Source: Kribbella sandramycini
GTDB taxonomy: Bacteria > Actinomycetota > Actinomycetes > Propionibacteriales > Kribbellaceae
DNA length: 64,000 nucleotides
NCBI RefSeq assembly: GCF_013131805.1
Contig: NZ_JABJRC010000006.1
Span: 62,001-126,000 of the forward strand
Direction: 5' to 3'
The notes beneath the pieces are model-generated. The model had not been told where the DNA came from. It made no database searches and saw only the letters and a program-made list of their open reading frames with translations. A program made the position numbers and the translations under genes. This document shows, in pieces, positions 1-8,156 of this stretch (position 1 is the first letter of the stretch; each line of letters starts with the position of its first letter).

Positions 1-2
1 CG

Positions 3-329
3 GCTGCTGGGAGTGTGCAGCAGCCGGCGCCTACTCGGCAGAACTATGCGCCTGCGCCGCAGCCGACGCGGCCTGCGCAGCAGAGTGCGCCGGTGCGGCA
101 GCCGACGGTTGTGCAGCCGCCGCCTTCAGCTCAGCAGCAGGCTGCGACGCAGCCGCAGGCGGCGCCGGTGCCGCATTGGGTGCAGCCGCAGGAGCAGACC
201 GGCGAGCAGCAGTTGGGGGCGTTCGAGCAGGCTGAGGCGGGGTGGGAGTTCAAGCCCTCCGCCGAGCCGGGAGCTCAAGGACGTCACAGCGCCCCGCCGG
301 AGCAGACGGCGTATCGCCGACCCAGCTGA
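3..329 (+). CDS. Pro/Gln-rich C-terminal tail of a protein starting outside the window (possible DivIVA-domain protein)
   Basis: This frame is open to the left edge and ends at TGA 327-329. The roughly 108 visible residues are dominated by Pro, Gln and Ala, with no hydrophobic segment, which looks like a disordered cytoplasmic tail. The stop overlaps the ATG of a 40-residue ORF (TGATG), and that ORF overlaps tag, so the three are probably translationally coupled. In mycobacteria the gene before tag (Rv1209) encodes a DivIVA-domain protein. That assignment is inference from gene order only, because the folded domain lies outside the window. Confidence 0.55.
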   Translation, partial: AAGSVQQPAPTRQNYAPAPQPTRPAQQSAPVRQPTVVQPPPSAQQQAATQPQAAPVPHWVQPQEQTGEQQLGAFEQAEAGWEFKPSAEPGAQGRHSAPPEQTAYRRPS

Positions 330-451
330 TGGCGGAGTGGTGGCACGCATTTTCTGTCGGTGGCTTGGGGTTCACTGACGACATGGTCATCACTGAATGG
401 GATCCGTCGCGCGAATGGATGAACCGCCTGCTGAACGAGGTCACGGCATGA
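329..451 (+). CDS. Small hypothetical protein (40 aa) coupled to tag
   Basis: The ORF starts at an ATG sharing one base with the preceding stop (TGATG at 327-331). It ends with TGA at 449-451, overlapping the tag ATG at 448 (ATGA). The product is Trp-rich (four Trp in 40 residues) and acidic, with no signal peptide or membrane helix; a recognisable stretch is EWDPSREWMNRLL. Its third-position GC is lower than that of the neighbours but still biased. I do not recognise the family. The tight overlap on both sides suggests a real coupled small protein, or a leader that passes ribosomes on to tag. It may instead be a detached end of the upstream protein. Confidence 0.5.
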   Translation: MAEWWHAFSVGGLGFTDDMVITEWDPSREWMNRLLNEVTA

Positions 452-1008
452 CGGTGATCGGCGCCGACGGGCAGCCGCGTTGCGGCTGGGCGACGTCCGC
501 TCCGGAGTACGTCGAGTATCACGACAACGAGTGGGGTAAGGAGATCCGCGACGACCGCGCGCTGTTCGAGCGGATGACGCTGGAGGGTTTCCAGTCCGGC
601 CTGTCCTGGATCACGATCCTGCGCAAACGGGAGAACTTCCGCACCGCGTTCGCGCAGTTCGATCCCGAGCAGATCGCGAAGTACGGCGACGCCGACTTCG
701 ACCGGCTGATGGCGGACGCCGGTATCGTCCGCAACCGGCTCAAGATCAACGCCACGATCGCCAACGCGCGCGCCCTGCTCGAGCTGGCCGACGGCGAGTT
801 CACCGACCTGCTGTGGAGCTTCCAGCCCGCGAAACGGAAGGCGCCGAAGACCCTCGGCGACGTCCCGGCGACCACGCCGGAGTCGGTCGCGATGTCGAAG
901 GCGCTGAAGAAACACGGCTTCGTCTTCGTCGGCCCGACGACGGCGTACGCGCTGATGCAGGCGACCGGGATCGTCAACGATCACCTCGCCACCTGTATCG
1001 CCCGCTGA
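448..1008 (+). CDS. tag: DNA-3-methyladenine glycosylase I
   Basis: Base-excision repair enzyme that removes 3-methyladenine from alkylated DNA in the cytoplasm. The 186-residue length is normal for the Tag family. The N-terminus has the zinc-ligand Cys/His pattern (RCGW, then YHDNEWG), followed by the helix-hairpin-helix core containing FERMTLEGFQSGLSW. Near the C-terminus are the segment FVGPTTAYALMQATGIVNDH and a final Cys. ATG 448 is preferred over the upstream ATG at 397 because homology begins there and it overlaps the previous stop (ATGA). It lies in the same order as mycobacterial tagA, before a DUF3117 gene. Confidence 0.96.
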   Translation: MTVIGADGQPRCGWATSAPEYVEYHDNEWGKEIRDDRALFERMTLEGFQSGLSWITILRKRENFRTAFAQFDPEQIAKYGDADFDRLMADAGIVRNRLKINATIANARALLELADGEFTDLLWSFQPAKRKAPKTLGDVPATTPESVAMSKALKKHGFVFVGPTTAYALMQATGIVNDHLATCIAR

Positions 1009-1160
1009 CCCTCCCGAGCACCGGAAAATCAGCGGAAAACCGGCCCCGGTCGAGCACTGTTTCAGGCGCGAATCGCACGAAATCGTGCAATTCGGATTGA
1101 CTGAAAGACAAACGGCTGAACGAGTTGTGTTCCAGGCACACAACGTGATGAGGTATTCGC

Positions 1161-1227
1161 GGACTCCCCGTCTGTCAGGTGGTTGTCCGGTCGTGACTCG
1201 CCCGACCGGAAAGCGGCCGGGGAGTCC
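1161..1227. other. Nested inverted repeats between tag and the enoyl-CoA hydratase gene
   Basis: GGACTCCCC (1161-1169) pairs with GGGGAGTCC (1219-1227). Inside this pair, CCGGTCG (1187-1193) pairs with CGACCGG (1203-1209). The element sits in the 249-bp gap between two convergent genes, so a bidirectional terminator is the simplest reading. No T-tract follows. The rest of the gap shows nothing I can name. Confidence 0.45.
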
Positions 1228-1257
1228 ACCAACATGTCCGGGCCCAGCTCACACCGG

Positions 1258-2049
1258 TCAGCGCCCGTGGAAGGTCGGCTTCTCCTTCGCGACGAACGAC
1301 GCGACCGCGTTCTTGTGGTCCTCGGTGTCGCCGGTCAGCTGCATCTTGCCCGCCTCGAACTCCAGCGCCTCGGCCAGCGTGTGCGTCGCGGAGTACGTGA
1401 CCGACTGCCGCACCGACCCGTACGCGACCGTCGGCCCGGCCGCCAGTTTCGCGGCCAGCTCGCCGGCCGTCGCCGCCAGCTCGGCCGCCGGTACGACGGA
1501 CGTCGCGAGCCCGAGCTCGAGCGCCTCGGCCGCCGGCACCGTCCGCGGGAAGTACAGCAGCTCCAGCGCCTTCGCCTGACCGATCAACCGCGGCAGCGTC
1601 CACGAGATCCCGGTGTCGCACGACAGCCCGATCCCGGTGAAGGCCAGGTTGAACCCGGCTGTGTCCGCGACGACGCGCAGATCGCACGCGAACGCCATCG
1701 ACGCGCCGGCGCCCGCCGCGACTCCGTTGACCGCGGCAATGACCGGCTTCGGCATCTCGGCCAGCGCGAGCGCGATCGGCGCGTAGTGATCCGGGACCGT
1801 GCTCCACAGCGCGTCGGTGTCGTTGGCCTGCAACAGGCCGATGTGCTCCTTCAGATCCTGTCCGACGCAGAACGCGCGGCCCGTCCCGGTCAGCACCACG
1901 ACCCGGACGGCGTCGTCCGCCGCTGCGGCCTGCACGGTGTCGCGCAGCAGCACCTTCGTGGCGGTGTCGAGCGAGTTCATCGCGTCGGGCCGGTTCAGGG
2001 TGATGGTGGCGACGCCCTCGGCGACGGCGTACGTGACGGAGTCACTCAT
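1258..2049 (-). CDS. Enoyl-CoA hydratase/isomerase family protein, PaaG-like
   Basis: Crotonase-fold enzyme of 263 residues acting on a CoA thioester. The oxyanion-hole segments are visible (RAFCVGQDLKEH near residue 60 and NGVAAGAGASMAFACDL near 105). Where classical hydratases have the second catalytic Glu, this protein has CDTG followed by SWTLPRLIG. That resembles the Asp-bearing PaaG-type isomerases rather than a true hydratase. It lies 33 bp downstream of a PaaX-type repressor on the same strand, so a phenylacetate-like or other aromatic-CoA substrate is plausible. No other paa gene is in the window. The family is certain; the substrate is not. Confidence 0.88.
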   Translation of the reverse strand: MSDSVTYAVAEGVATITLNRPDAMNSLDTATKVLLRDTVQAAAADDAVRVVVLTGTGRAFCVGQDLKEHIGLLQANDTDALWSTVPDHYAPIALALAEMPKPVIAAVNGVAAGAGASMAFACDLRVVADTAGFNLAFTGIGLSCDTGISWTLPRLIGQAKALELLYFPRTVPAAEALELGLATSVVPAAELAATAGELAAKLAAGPTVAYGSVRQSVTYSATHTLAEALEFEAGKMQLTGDTEDHKNAVASFVAKEKPTFHGR

Positions 2050-2082
2050 CGTGGTCAGCTCCTAGACAATCCGTGAGGAATT

Positions 2083-2889
2083 TCAGTGCAGTGTCAGGCA
2101 GTCGTCGACGAAACGCCCGGCCGCGGGGCCCAGCCTTTCGGCGTGGAAATCGAAGTATGCGGCGGCCTTCGTCCCGGCCCAGCCGGGCGGCAGCAACTCG
2201 GCCGGCAGGCCCGGATCGCGGAACAGGAACTTGCGCCATTCGTGCACCAGCTCGGACCGGACGGCGAAGGCCTGCTCGTCGGTCGTGTCGTCACCCGCGG
2301 CGTCCACCAGGGCCTTCGCCTCGATCAGCCAGGCGTCGTACGACGCGCCGAGGTCGTCGAGTTTCCAGACCCGCCGGGCGAACTCCGGGGCGCCCTCGTC
2401 GACCGGTGCGCGGAAGCGGTCCGCGGTGATGCTCTCGGCGGTCAGGATCTGGTCGACCTCGGCGTCGTTGCGCAGCCCGACCCAGGCGCCGTCCGACAGC
2501 GGAGCCCAACCCAGGAAGGAGAGTTGGCTGACCAGCTGCTCGCGGCGGCGGGCGTTCGGGACCTCGTGCAGGATGCCCAGATGCCAGTGCCGATCCCAGC
2601 CGGCGGCGGGGCCGGGATCGGCGCCGTCGGGGCCGGTGCGGTAGATCCGGGCGGCCGCGTCGTCGAGGCGGCGACGCGCCCGGGTGGACAATCCGTATCC
2701 CGGCTGGCCGTCGATCCGGACCGGCTCCAGCCAGCCCTGGCGGACCATCCGGGAGACCGCCGTCCGGACGGCGGGCGGGTGGACGCCGAGCGGCGCGAGC
2801 AGCCGGACCAGCGCCGCGACCGGGGCCCGCGCGCCGCGGGCGCGCAGGTGGTCGCCGTACAGGTCGAAGAGGGCTGAACGGGCGTGCAC
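2083..2889 (-). CDS. PaaX family transcriptional regulator
   Basis: Repressor of the PaaX family (268 residues, usual length near 300), probably responding to an aryl-CoA or similar ligand. The N-terminus is a winged helix (residues about 10-80, including HPPAVRTAVSRMVRQGWLEP). The PaaX central domain follows (WHLGILHEVPNARRREQL and later WKLDDLGASYDAWL). It starts at GTG 2889. It is the first gene of a two-gene unit with the PaaG-like isomerase, which it likely controls together with itself. It is divergent from the DUF3117 gene across a 160-bp gap in which I cannot identify a clear operator. Confidence 0.9.
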   Translation of the reverse strand: MHARSALFDLYGDHLRARGARAPVAALVRLLAPLGVHPPAVRTAVSRMVRQGWLEPVRIDGQPGYGLSTRARRRLDDAAARIYRTGPDGADPGPAAGWDRHWHLGILHEVPNARRREQLVSQLSFLGWAPLSDGAWVGLRNDAEVDQILTAESITADRFRAPVDEGAPEFARRVWKLDDLGASYDAWLIEAKALVDAAGDDTTDEQAFAVRSELVHEWRKFLFRDPGLPAELLPPGWAGTKAAAYFDFHAERLGPAAGRFVDDCLTLH

Positions 2890-3049
2890 AAGACCCGAGT
2901 CTGCCGTATGGTGCGCACCTTCGCCCCGCTATCGGGAATAATGGGTTCGGATACACATTGCGATACGCGCCGACGGCGCATCACCGCGCGGCGCCGGACG
3001 GTTCCGTTCGGTGTCGTCGCTCAACACCGAACTGGGAAGGGGTGCGCGC

Positions 3050-3217
3050 ATGGCGGCGATGAAGCCGCGGACGGGCGATGGTCCGCTCGAGGTCACCAAG
3101 GAGGGCCGCGGGATCGTGATGCGGGTTCCGCTCGAGGGCGGCGGCCGCCTGGTCGTCGAGCTCAATGCCGACGAAGCGACCGAGCTCGGCAACGCACTGA
3201 AGGCCGTCGTCGGCTGA
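3050..3217 (+). CDS. DUF3117 small conserved protein
   Basis: Fifty-five-residue actinobacterial protein starting MAAMKPRTGDGPLEV and containing GIVMRVPLEGGGRLVVELN, which is nearly invariant in the DUF3117 family (Rv1211 in M. tuberculosis). Its function is unknown. ATG 3050 is chosen over the upstream GTG 3011 because family members begin at MAAMKPR and a Shine-Dalgarno-like GGGAAGGGG lies at 3034-3042. It is followed by a strong hairpin and keeps its mycobacterial position between tag and the glg genes. Confidence 0.93.
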   Translation: MAAMKPRTGDGPLEVTKEGRGIVMRVPLEGGGRLVVELNADEATELGNALKAVVG

Positions 3218-3264
3218 CCGATCTCCCCGGGGTGCCCTTGTCCGCACTCCTTGATCAATCCTTC

Positions 3265-3302
3265 GACCCCGGTGGGTGCCCTTTGCGGCACCGGCCGGGG
3301 TC
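3265..3302 (+). terminator. Hairpin terminator after the DUF3117 gene
   Basis: GACCCCGGTGGGTGCC (3265-3280) and GGCACCGGCCGGGGTC (3287-3302) form a 16-bp stem with two mismatches and the loop CTTTGC. There is no T-run, which is common for GC-rich actinobacterial terminators. It separates the DUF3117 gene from the aminopeptidase gene. Confidence 0.65.
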
Positions 3303-3362
3303 GTTACGGTTGGCACCGCAAAGTTTCCTTGACACTTGACCGAACCCTGTGAGGACCCTCTA

Positions 3363-4880
3363 GTGGCTCGCCGCACCAGCACTTTCGCCTACCCGACGAT
3401 TCCGGCCGTTGCCTGGCAGGCCGGCCTGCCGGTGCACGGCGCGCCGACCTGGGTGGTCGTCGTCGGGACCGCCGGGCTGCCGGCCGCGGCGAAGGAGGCC
3501 GGCGAGCGGCTCGGCGTCGATCTGGACCGGTTGCTCGAGGTGCAGCAGGAGTCCGGGTTCAGCCCGGCGGCCGGAGCGACGGCGGCGTACCCGCTGCTCA
3601 CCGGCGAGGTGCGCGAGGTGCTGCTGGTCGGCGCCGGCGAGCAGACCGCGAAGGAGCTCCGGCAGGCCGGCGCGGCGGTCGCGCGGTTCGGCCGCGGTAA
3701 GGACGAGCTCACCACGGTGGTTGCCGAGGGCATCGACGACGCGGCGGTCCAGGCGTTCGCCGAGGGTGTCGTCCTCGGCTCGTTCACCTACACGCTGAAG
3801 ACGGCCGACGTCCCCGAGCCGGTGGTCGCGCGGGTCACGCTGACCGACGGCTCCGCGGCCGAGCGGCAGCCGGTCGTCGATCGCGGCATCGTGATCGGGC
3901 GGACGGGCTGGCTGGCGCGCCAGTTCGCGATCACGCCGTCCAACGAGAAGGACCCGGCCTGGCTGGCCGCCCGCGCGACGGAGCTGGCCGCGTCGACCGG
4001 TCTCGAGCTCACCGTCTGGGACGAGAAAAAGCTGGCCGCCGACGGGTTCGGCGGCATCCTCGCGGTCGGTCAGGGCTCGGCCCGGCCGCCGCGGCTGATC
4101 CGGCTCGACTACGTCCCGGAGGGCGCGGGCGACGACACGCCGTACGTCGTCCTGGTCGGCAAGGGCATCACCTACGACACCGGCGGCCTGTCGCTGAAGC
4201 CGCGCGAGGCCATGGTGTCGATGAAACGCGACATGACCGGCGGTGGCTCGGTGATCGCGACCATGTCGGCGCTGCGCGAGCTCGGCGCGCAGGTCCGCGT
4301 CACCGGGCTGATCTGCGCGGCCGAGAACATGCCGTCCGGCTCGGCGTACCGGCCGGACGACGTGATCCGGCACTACGGCGGCCGCACGACCGAGGTCAAG
4401 AACACCGACGCCGAGGGCCGGCTGGTGATGGCCGACGGGCTCGCGTACGCCGTCCAGGAGCTGCAGCCCGACGTCCTCGTCGACATCTCCACGCTGACCG
4501 GCGCGATCAAGATCTCTCTCGGCGCGATGCTGTACGGCGGCCTGTTCGCCACCGACGACGCCCTCGCCGCCAACCTGACCGAGGCCGGCCGCGCCTCCGG
4601 CGAAGAGCTCTGGCGGATGCCGCTTCCCGCCGAGTACGAGTCGCTGATCGCCACCCCGATCGCCGACGCCGTCAACTCCTCCAAGGGCCCCGGCTCCATC
4701 ACCGCCGCCCTCTTCCTCAAGGCCTTCACCGGCACCACCCCCTGGGCCCACCTCGACCTCTCCTCGATCGCCGAGTCGCCCGCCGACCACCACGAATACT
4801 CCGCCGGCTCCACCGGTGCCGGTGCCCGCCTCCTCACCACCTGGCTCACCTCGGAAGCCCCCACCGCCGGCATCGCCTGA
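3363..4880 (+). CDS. pepA: Leucyl aminopeptidase (M17)
   Basis: Cytoplasmic dinuclear metallo-aminopeptidase that releases N-terminal residues during peptide turnover. It has 505 residues from GTG 3363. All M17 signatures are present: the lysine/aspartate segment GKGITYDTGGLSLKP, the second metal-binding Asp in MKRDMTGGG, and NTDAEGRLVMADGLAYA with Asp, Glu and the bicarbonate-binding Arg. GTG 3363 is preferred over TTG 3336 because GAGGA lies seven bases upstream at 3351-3355. It is transcribed alone and converges on the secreted hydrolase gene. Confidence 0.95.
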   Translation: MARRTSTFAYPTIPAVAWQAGLPVHGAPTWVVVVGTAGLPAAAKEAGERLGVDLDRLLEVQQESGFSPAAGATAAYPLLTGEVREVLLVGAGEQTAKELRQAGAAVARFGRGKDELTTVVAEGIDDAAVQAFAEGVVLGSFTYTLKTADVPEPVVARVTLTDGSAAERQPVVDRGIVIGRTGWLARQFAITPSNEKDPAWLAARATELAASTGLELTVWDEKKLAADGFGGILAVGQGSARPPRLIRLDYVPEGAGDDTPYVVLVGKGITYDTGGLSLKPREAMVSMKRDMTGGGSVIATMSALRELGAQVRVTGLICAAENMPSGSAYRPDDVIRHYGGRTTEVKNTDAEGRLVMADGLAYAVQELQPDVLVDISTLTGAIKISLGAMLYGGLFATDDALAANLTEAGRASGEELWRMPLPAEYESLIATPIADAVNSSKGPGSITAALFLKAFTGTTPWAHLDLSSIAESPADHHEYSAGSTGAGARLLTTWLTSEAPTAGIA

Positions 4881-4908
4881 CCGGCACGAAGGACAGGACG
4901 TAGATGGC

Positions 4909-4959
4909 CCCGATCGCCGCCCGCCCCCGCTAGCTGAGCCGCGGTGCCGGCCGATCGGG
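4909..4959. terminator. Possible bidirectional terminator between pepA and the hydrolase
   Basis: CCCGATCG (4909-4916) and CGATCGGG (4952-4959) are perfect inverted repeats separated by 35 bases in the 112-bp gap between convergent genes. The long loop makes this a weak call. Confidence 0.35.
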
Positions 4960-4992
4960 CGACCACCTCCTGTCGTTCCTGCGCGCCGTGGC

Positions 4993-6234
4993 TCAGCGAG
5001 TGGCGGCGCGGACGATCTGCGGGTATGCCGTCATCGCCGTGCCGAAGTGGTCGACCGCACCCATCGAGCGGACGTCCACCCGCGCGCCGCGGGATCGCAG
5101 TCCGGTCGCGCAGACCTCGGAGTTCGCGGCGCGGACGTCGGTGTCCTTGGCGCCGCTGTAGAAGTGCAGCGGGACGCGGGGCGACCAGTCGTGGCAGATC
5201 TGGTCGGCCGCGCGCATGGCCTGCCGGAGGGGCCCGGTCGGGTTCTGCAGCTGACTCAGGTAGTCGGCCGTGAACAGCTTGGCCGGGCTGTCCGGTAGTC
5301 CTTGCATGATCTCTTCGGTCGTGTGGGTGCCGTCGAGCAACTCCTCGACCCGGTCGGCGTACGGCGCCTGGAACACCTCACTCGGGACGTCGTACAGACC
5401 GACCGTGCGGTTCCACGAGGTAATGAAGTAGGCCAGGTACAGGGTGGCGATCTGCGGCCGGACGCCGCCGTCGAACACGGCCGGGAGCTGGACCTTCAGG
5501 AGGTCGAACGGCGAAGCGACCGCGTGCAGCGAGCCGAGCCGGAACGGGCCTGCCGCGCCTGCCTGCAGTGCCCGGCCGACGCCCAGCGTCGCTCGGCCGC
5601 CTTGGGAGAAGCCGGTGACCAGGACGTCGCGCTTCAGCGCCACCCCGCGGCGAGCGCTGAAGGCGCGGGCCGCGAGCAACATGTCGGTCGAGGCGCTGGT
5701 CTCGGTGGCGGTGTCGAGGTACGGGTGACGACCCGGGCCGAGGCCGAGCCCGAGGTAGTCGGGCGCGACACCGGCCAGGCCGGCGCCGGCGAACAGTGCG
5801 GTGATCAGGCGGTCGGTCGAATCGGCGTCGACGGAGGCGGCGTACGCCTTCGTCCCCATCGTGCCGTGCAGGTACTCCGCGACCGGCAATGCGCCGCGGC
5901 GGCCGTTGGGCAGGACGACGATGCCGGACGCCGTCGTCGGCCGGCCCTTCGTGTCGATCGTGCGGTAGATGAGCCGGTGCACGGTGACGTCGTACCGGGC
6001 TTTCGGCGCGTCGACGAAGCCGCGGTCGGCCGCTGCCGCGTCTAGCTCAGCGGCGGTGAGGTTGGCGATCTCGACGGCGGAGACCAGGGCGCCGCGCGGT
6101 GCGTGCACGGTCGCCTGGGTGACGGCGGACTCGGCCAGGGAGGGCTGGCTGAGCGCGAACGCGGACATCGGCGCGGCGAGCAGCGCGCCGATGGCGAGGG
6201 TGGCGGGGAGGATCCGGAAGGCTCGTGAAGTCAT
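4993..6234 (-). CDS. Secreted alpha/beta hydrolase (secretory lipase/esterase-like)
   Basis: Exported serine hydrolase of 413 residues. ATG 6234 gives a good signal peptide (MTSRAFRILPATLAIGALL, then a small-residue cleavage region). The longer ORF start at 6270 does not. The nucleophile elbow is GFSQGG near residue 200, and candidates for the Asp and His are SGAKDTD and VDHFG near the C-terminus. The oxyanion-side segment AEYLHGTMG is typical of the fungal/actinobacterial secretory-lipase group, but the substrate cannot be read from the sequence. It lies downstream of glgA on the same strand, 70 bp away, probably with its own promoter. Confidence 0.85.
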   Translation of the reverse strand: MTSRAFRILPATLAIGALLAAPMSAFALSQPSLAESAVTQATVHAPRGALVSAVEIANLTAAELDAAAADRGFVDAPKARYDVTVHRLIYRTIDTKGRPTTASGIVVLPNGRRGALPVAEYLHGTMGTKAYAASVDADSTDRLITALFAGAGLAGVAPDYLGLGLGPGRHPYLDTATETSASTDMLLAARAFSARRGVALKRDVLVTGFSQGGRATLGVGRALQAGAAGPFRLGSLHAVASPFDLLKVQLPAVFDGGVRPQIATLYLAYFITSWNRTVGLYDVPSEVFQAPYADRVEELLDGTHTTEEIMQGLPDSPAKLFTADYLSQLQNPTGPLRQAMRAADQICHDWSPRVPLHFYSGAKDTDVRAANSEVCATGLRSRGARVDVRSMGAVDHFGTAMTAYPQIVRAATR

Positions 6235-6291
6235 GGCACCAGCCAACGCGGAACGGCCACCCGCCACCATCGGGTCACATCCCGAATCCGG

Positions 6292-6309
6292 GGTAGGGGT
6301 ATCCCTACC
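6292..6309. repeat. Perfect 7-bp hairpin overlapping the glgA stop codon
   Basis: GGTAGGG (6292-6298), loop GTAT, CCCTACC (6303-6309). The right arm contains the glgA stop codon. It may be a small terminator for glgA or an operator for the hydrolase gene that starts 58 bp further on. Confidence 0.4.
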
Positions 6310-7462
6310 TCAGCAAGGAGTTGTACAGCTCGACCGTCCGCTCGGCGACGGTGACCCAGCTGAACTGCGAAACTGCGCGCTCGCGCCCGGCCTTACCCAT
6401 CGCGGCCGCCTTCGCGGGGTTGTCGACGAGCTCGTTGATGCCGTCGGCAAGCTTCCGCTCGAAGGTGTCGATGTCGTTCTCGTCGTACGGGACGAGGGTG
6501 CCGGTGACGCCGTCGTCGACCACCTCGGGGATGCCCCCGACCGCGCTCGCGACGACGGCGGTCTCACAGGCCATCGCCTCGAGGTTGACGATGCCGAGCG
6601 GCTCGTAGATCGAGGGGCAGCAGAATGCGAGGGCGTGCGTCAGCACCTGCCGGACCTCCTCGCGCGGCAGCATCTCGGACACCACGAAGACGCCGTCCCG
6701 GGCCGCCTTCAGATCGTCGATCAGCGCGTCCGTCTCGGCCTTCAGCTCGACCGTGTCGGCCGCACCGGCCAGCAGGACGAGCTGGACCGACGGGTCCAGC
6801 CGGAGGCCTGCCCGGAGCAGGTGCGGCACACCCTTCTGGCGGGTGATGCGGCCGACGAACGTGACATACGGCCGGCTGAGGTCGACGCCGAGCCGCTCCA
6901 GCACGTGGGTCGACGGGTCCGGGTGGTAGAAGTCCGCATCGATGCCGTTGGAGATGACGTGCACCTTGGCCGGGTCGATCGCCGGGTAGCAGTCCAGGAC
7001 GTCGTCCCGCATGCCGCGGCTGACTGCGACCACGGCGTCCGCCGCTTCGTACGCCGTCTGCTCGGCCCAGCTCGACAACCGGTAGCCGCCGCCGAGCTGC
7101 TCGGCCTTCCACGGACGGCGGGGCTCCAGCGAATGCGCGGTCACCACGTGTGGGACGCCGTACAGCAGCTTGGCCCAGTGGCCGGCCATGTTGGCGTACC
7201 AGGTGTGCGAGTGGACGAGCTGTGCGTCGCCGACTGCCGCTGTGATGGTCAGGTCGGTGGACAGGATCCGCAGCGCCGCGTTGGCGTGCGGGATCCGCGG
7301 GTCGTCCTCGGTGTGCGCCGTCGCGCCGAGGCGCGGCTCGCCCATGCAGTGGACGTCGACGTCGAGCAGCCGGCGCAACTCGCGGACCAGGAAGTCGACA
7401 TGCACCCCCGCCCCGCCGTACACGTCCGGTGGGAACTCACGCGTCAGAATGGCGACCTTCAT
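6305..7462 (-). CDS. glgA: Glycogen synthase, Corynebacterium/GlgM type (GT4)
   Basis: GT-B glycosyltransferase of 385 residues. The N-terminus has the ADP-glucose synthase signature MKVAILTREFPPDVYGGAGVHV, and the C-terminal Rossmann domain has VGRITRQKGVPHLL and CCPSIYEPLGIVNLEAMAC with the donor-binding Glu. By family it belongs to the actinobacterial type annotated as glycogen synthase. The M. tuberculosis member (Rv1212c, GlgM) makes maltose-1-phosphate from ADP-glucose and glucose-1-phosphate, so GlgM activity is likely here. ATG 7462 is chosen because the 28 residues before it are not conserved. It is divergent from glgC, as in mycobacteria, with a GNAT gene between them on its own strand. 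Confidence 0.93.
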   Translation of the reverse strand: MKVAILTREFPPDVYGGAGVHVDFLVRELRRLLDVDVHCMGEPRLGATAHTEDDPRIPHANAALRILSTDLTITAAVGDAQLVHSHTWYANMAGHWAKLLYGVPHVVTAHSLEPRRPWKAEQLGGGYRLSSWAEQTAYEAADAVVAVSRGMRDDVLDCYPAIDPAKVHVISNGIDADFYHPDPSTHVLERLGVDLSRPYVTFVGRITRQKGVPHLLRAGLRLDPSVQLVLLAGAADTVELKAETDALIDDLKAARDGVFVVSEMLPREEVRQVLTHALAFCCPSIYEPLGIVNLEAMACETAVVASAVGGIPEVVDDGVTGTLVPYDENDIDTFERKLADGINELVDNPAKAAAMGKAGRERAVSQFSWVTVAERTVELYNSLLR

Positions 7463-7481
7463 AAGCTCCGACGATAGGTCA

Positions 7482-8030
7482 TCACTTGAGCTTCGTGGCG
7501 ACCCAGAACCGAAGCTTTCCGTGTCGCTCGTCCTCCAGCTCCCCACCCGCCGCCTCGATCACCTTCCGCGACGCGACGTTGTCCGCGTCGCACGTCACCA
7601 GCGCCGGGTCGATCCCGAGCTCAGCAGCCACCGGCAGCGCCTGCACAAGCATCTGGGTCGCATACCCGCGCCGCCGCGCCGACGGCCGCACGCCGTACCC
7701 GATATGCCCGCCCAACTCCAGCAAGTGCGGTGTCAGCTCATGCCGAATCGACAACCGCCCCAACCACTCATCGCCCTCCACGAACCACAACATCGTGTAA
7801 GGCACGATCCCCGCTGCCAACACCGCCCCCGGCTCCGCAGCCCCCACAATCCCCTCCACCAGCCGCCGGAACTCACCCGGGTCCGCAGCCTCCTCCCGAC
7901 TCCACTGCTCCTCCTCACCCCCCACAAACGCCTCCGCCCCCATCCACCGCTCCGCCTCCACCCCCCACTCATCCCAAGCCGCCAAGAACGACCCCTGCAC
8001 AGTCACCGTAGGTACAACCAAACGCGCCAT
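7482..8030 (-). CDS. GNAT family N-acetyltransferase
   Basis: Acetyl-CoA-dependent acyltransferase of 182 residues. The acetyl-CoA loop is IGYGVRPSARRRGYATQML (residues about 110-130), followed by the family beta strand/helix DADNVASRKVIEAAGG. The substrate is unknown. ATG 8030 is selected: the much longer open frame above it runs antisense through glgC and has no GNAT homology. It lies 19 bp upstream of glgA on the same strand, so the two are probably cotranscribed, which is not the mycobacterial arrangement. Confidence 0.88.
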   Translation of the reverse strand: MARLVVPTVTVQGSFLAAWDEWGVEAERWMGAEAFVGGEEEQWSREEAADPGEFRRLVEGIVGAAEPGAVLAAGIVPYTMLWFVEGDEWLGRLSIRHELTPHLLELGGHIGYGVRPSARRRGYATQMLVQALPVAAELGIDPALVTCDADNVASRKVIEAAGGELEDERHGKLRFWVATKLK

Positions 8031-8043
8031 CCCCCCAGTCTCA

Positions 8044-8113
8044 CTCACCCCCGGTAACGGGTGAGGAGGAACGAGTGGTGAACGGCGGGCATGGATTGAG
8101 TGTTGCGACACTC
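8044..8113. promoter_or_regulatory. Divergent GNAT/glgC regulatory region with two inverted repeats
   Basis: CTCACCC (8044-8050) pairs with GGGTGAG (8059-8065), and GAGTGT (8098-8103) pairs with ACACTC (8108-8113). Both lie in the 126-bp region between the GNAT-glgA unit and the glgC-kynurenine operon. They look like regulator sites; no regulator can be assigned from sequence. Confidence 0.45.
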
Positions 8114-8156
8114 GCAACTGGTTATGTGGGGTGGCTGGGCGGACTAAGGTGCGGAC

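Noticed and set aside
3329..3334. TTGACA as the -35 box of pepA
   Set aside because: No acceptable -10 box lies 16-19 bases downstream, and the element runs into the start region.
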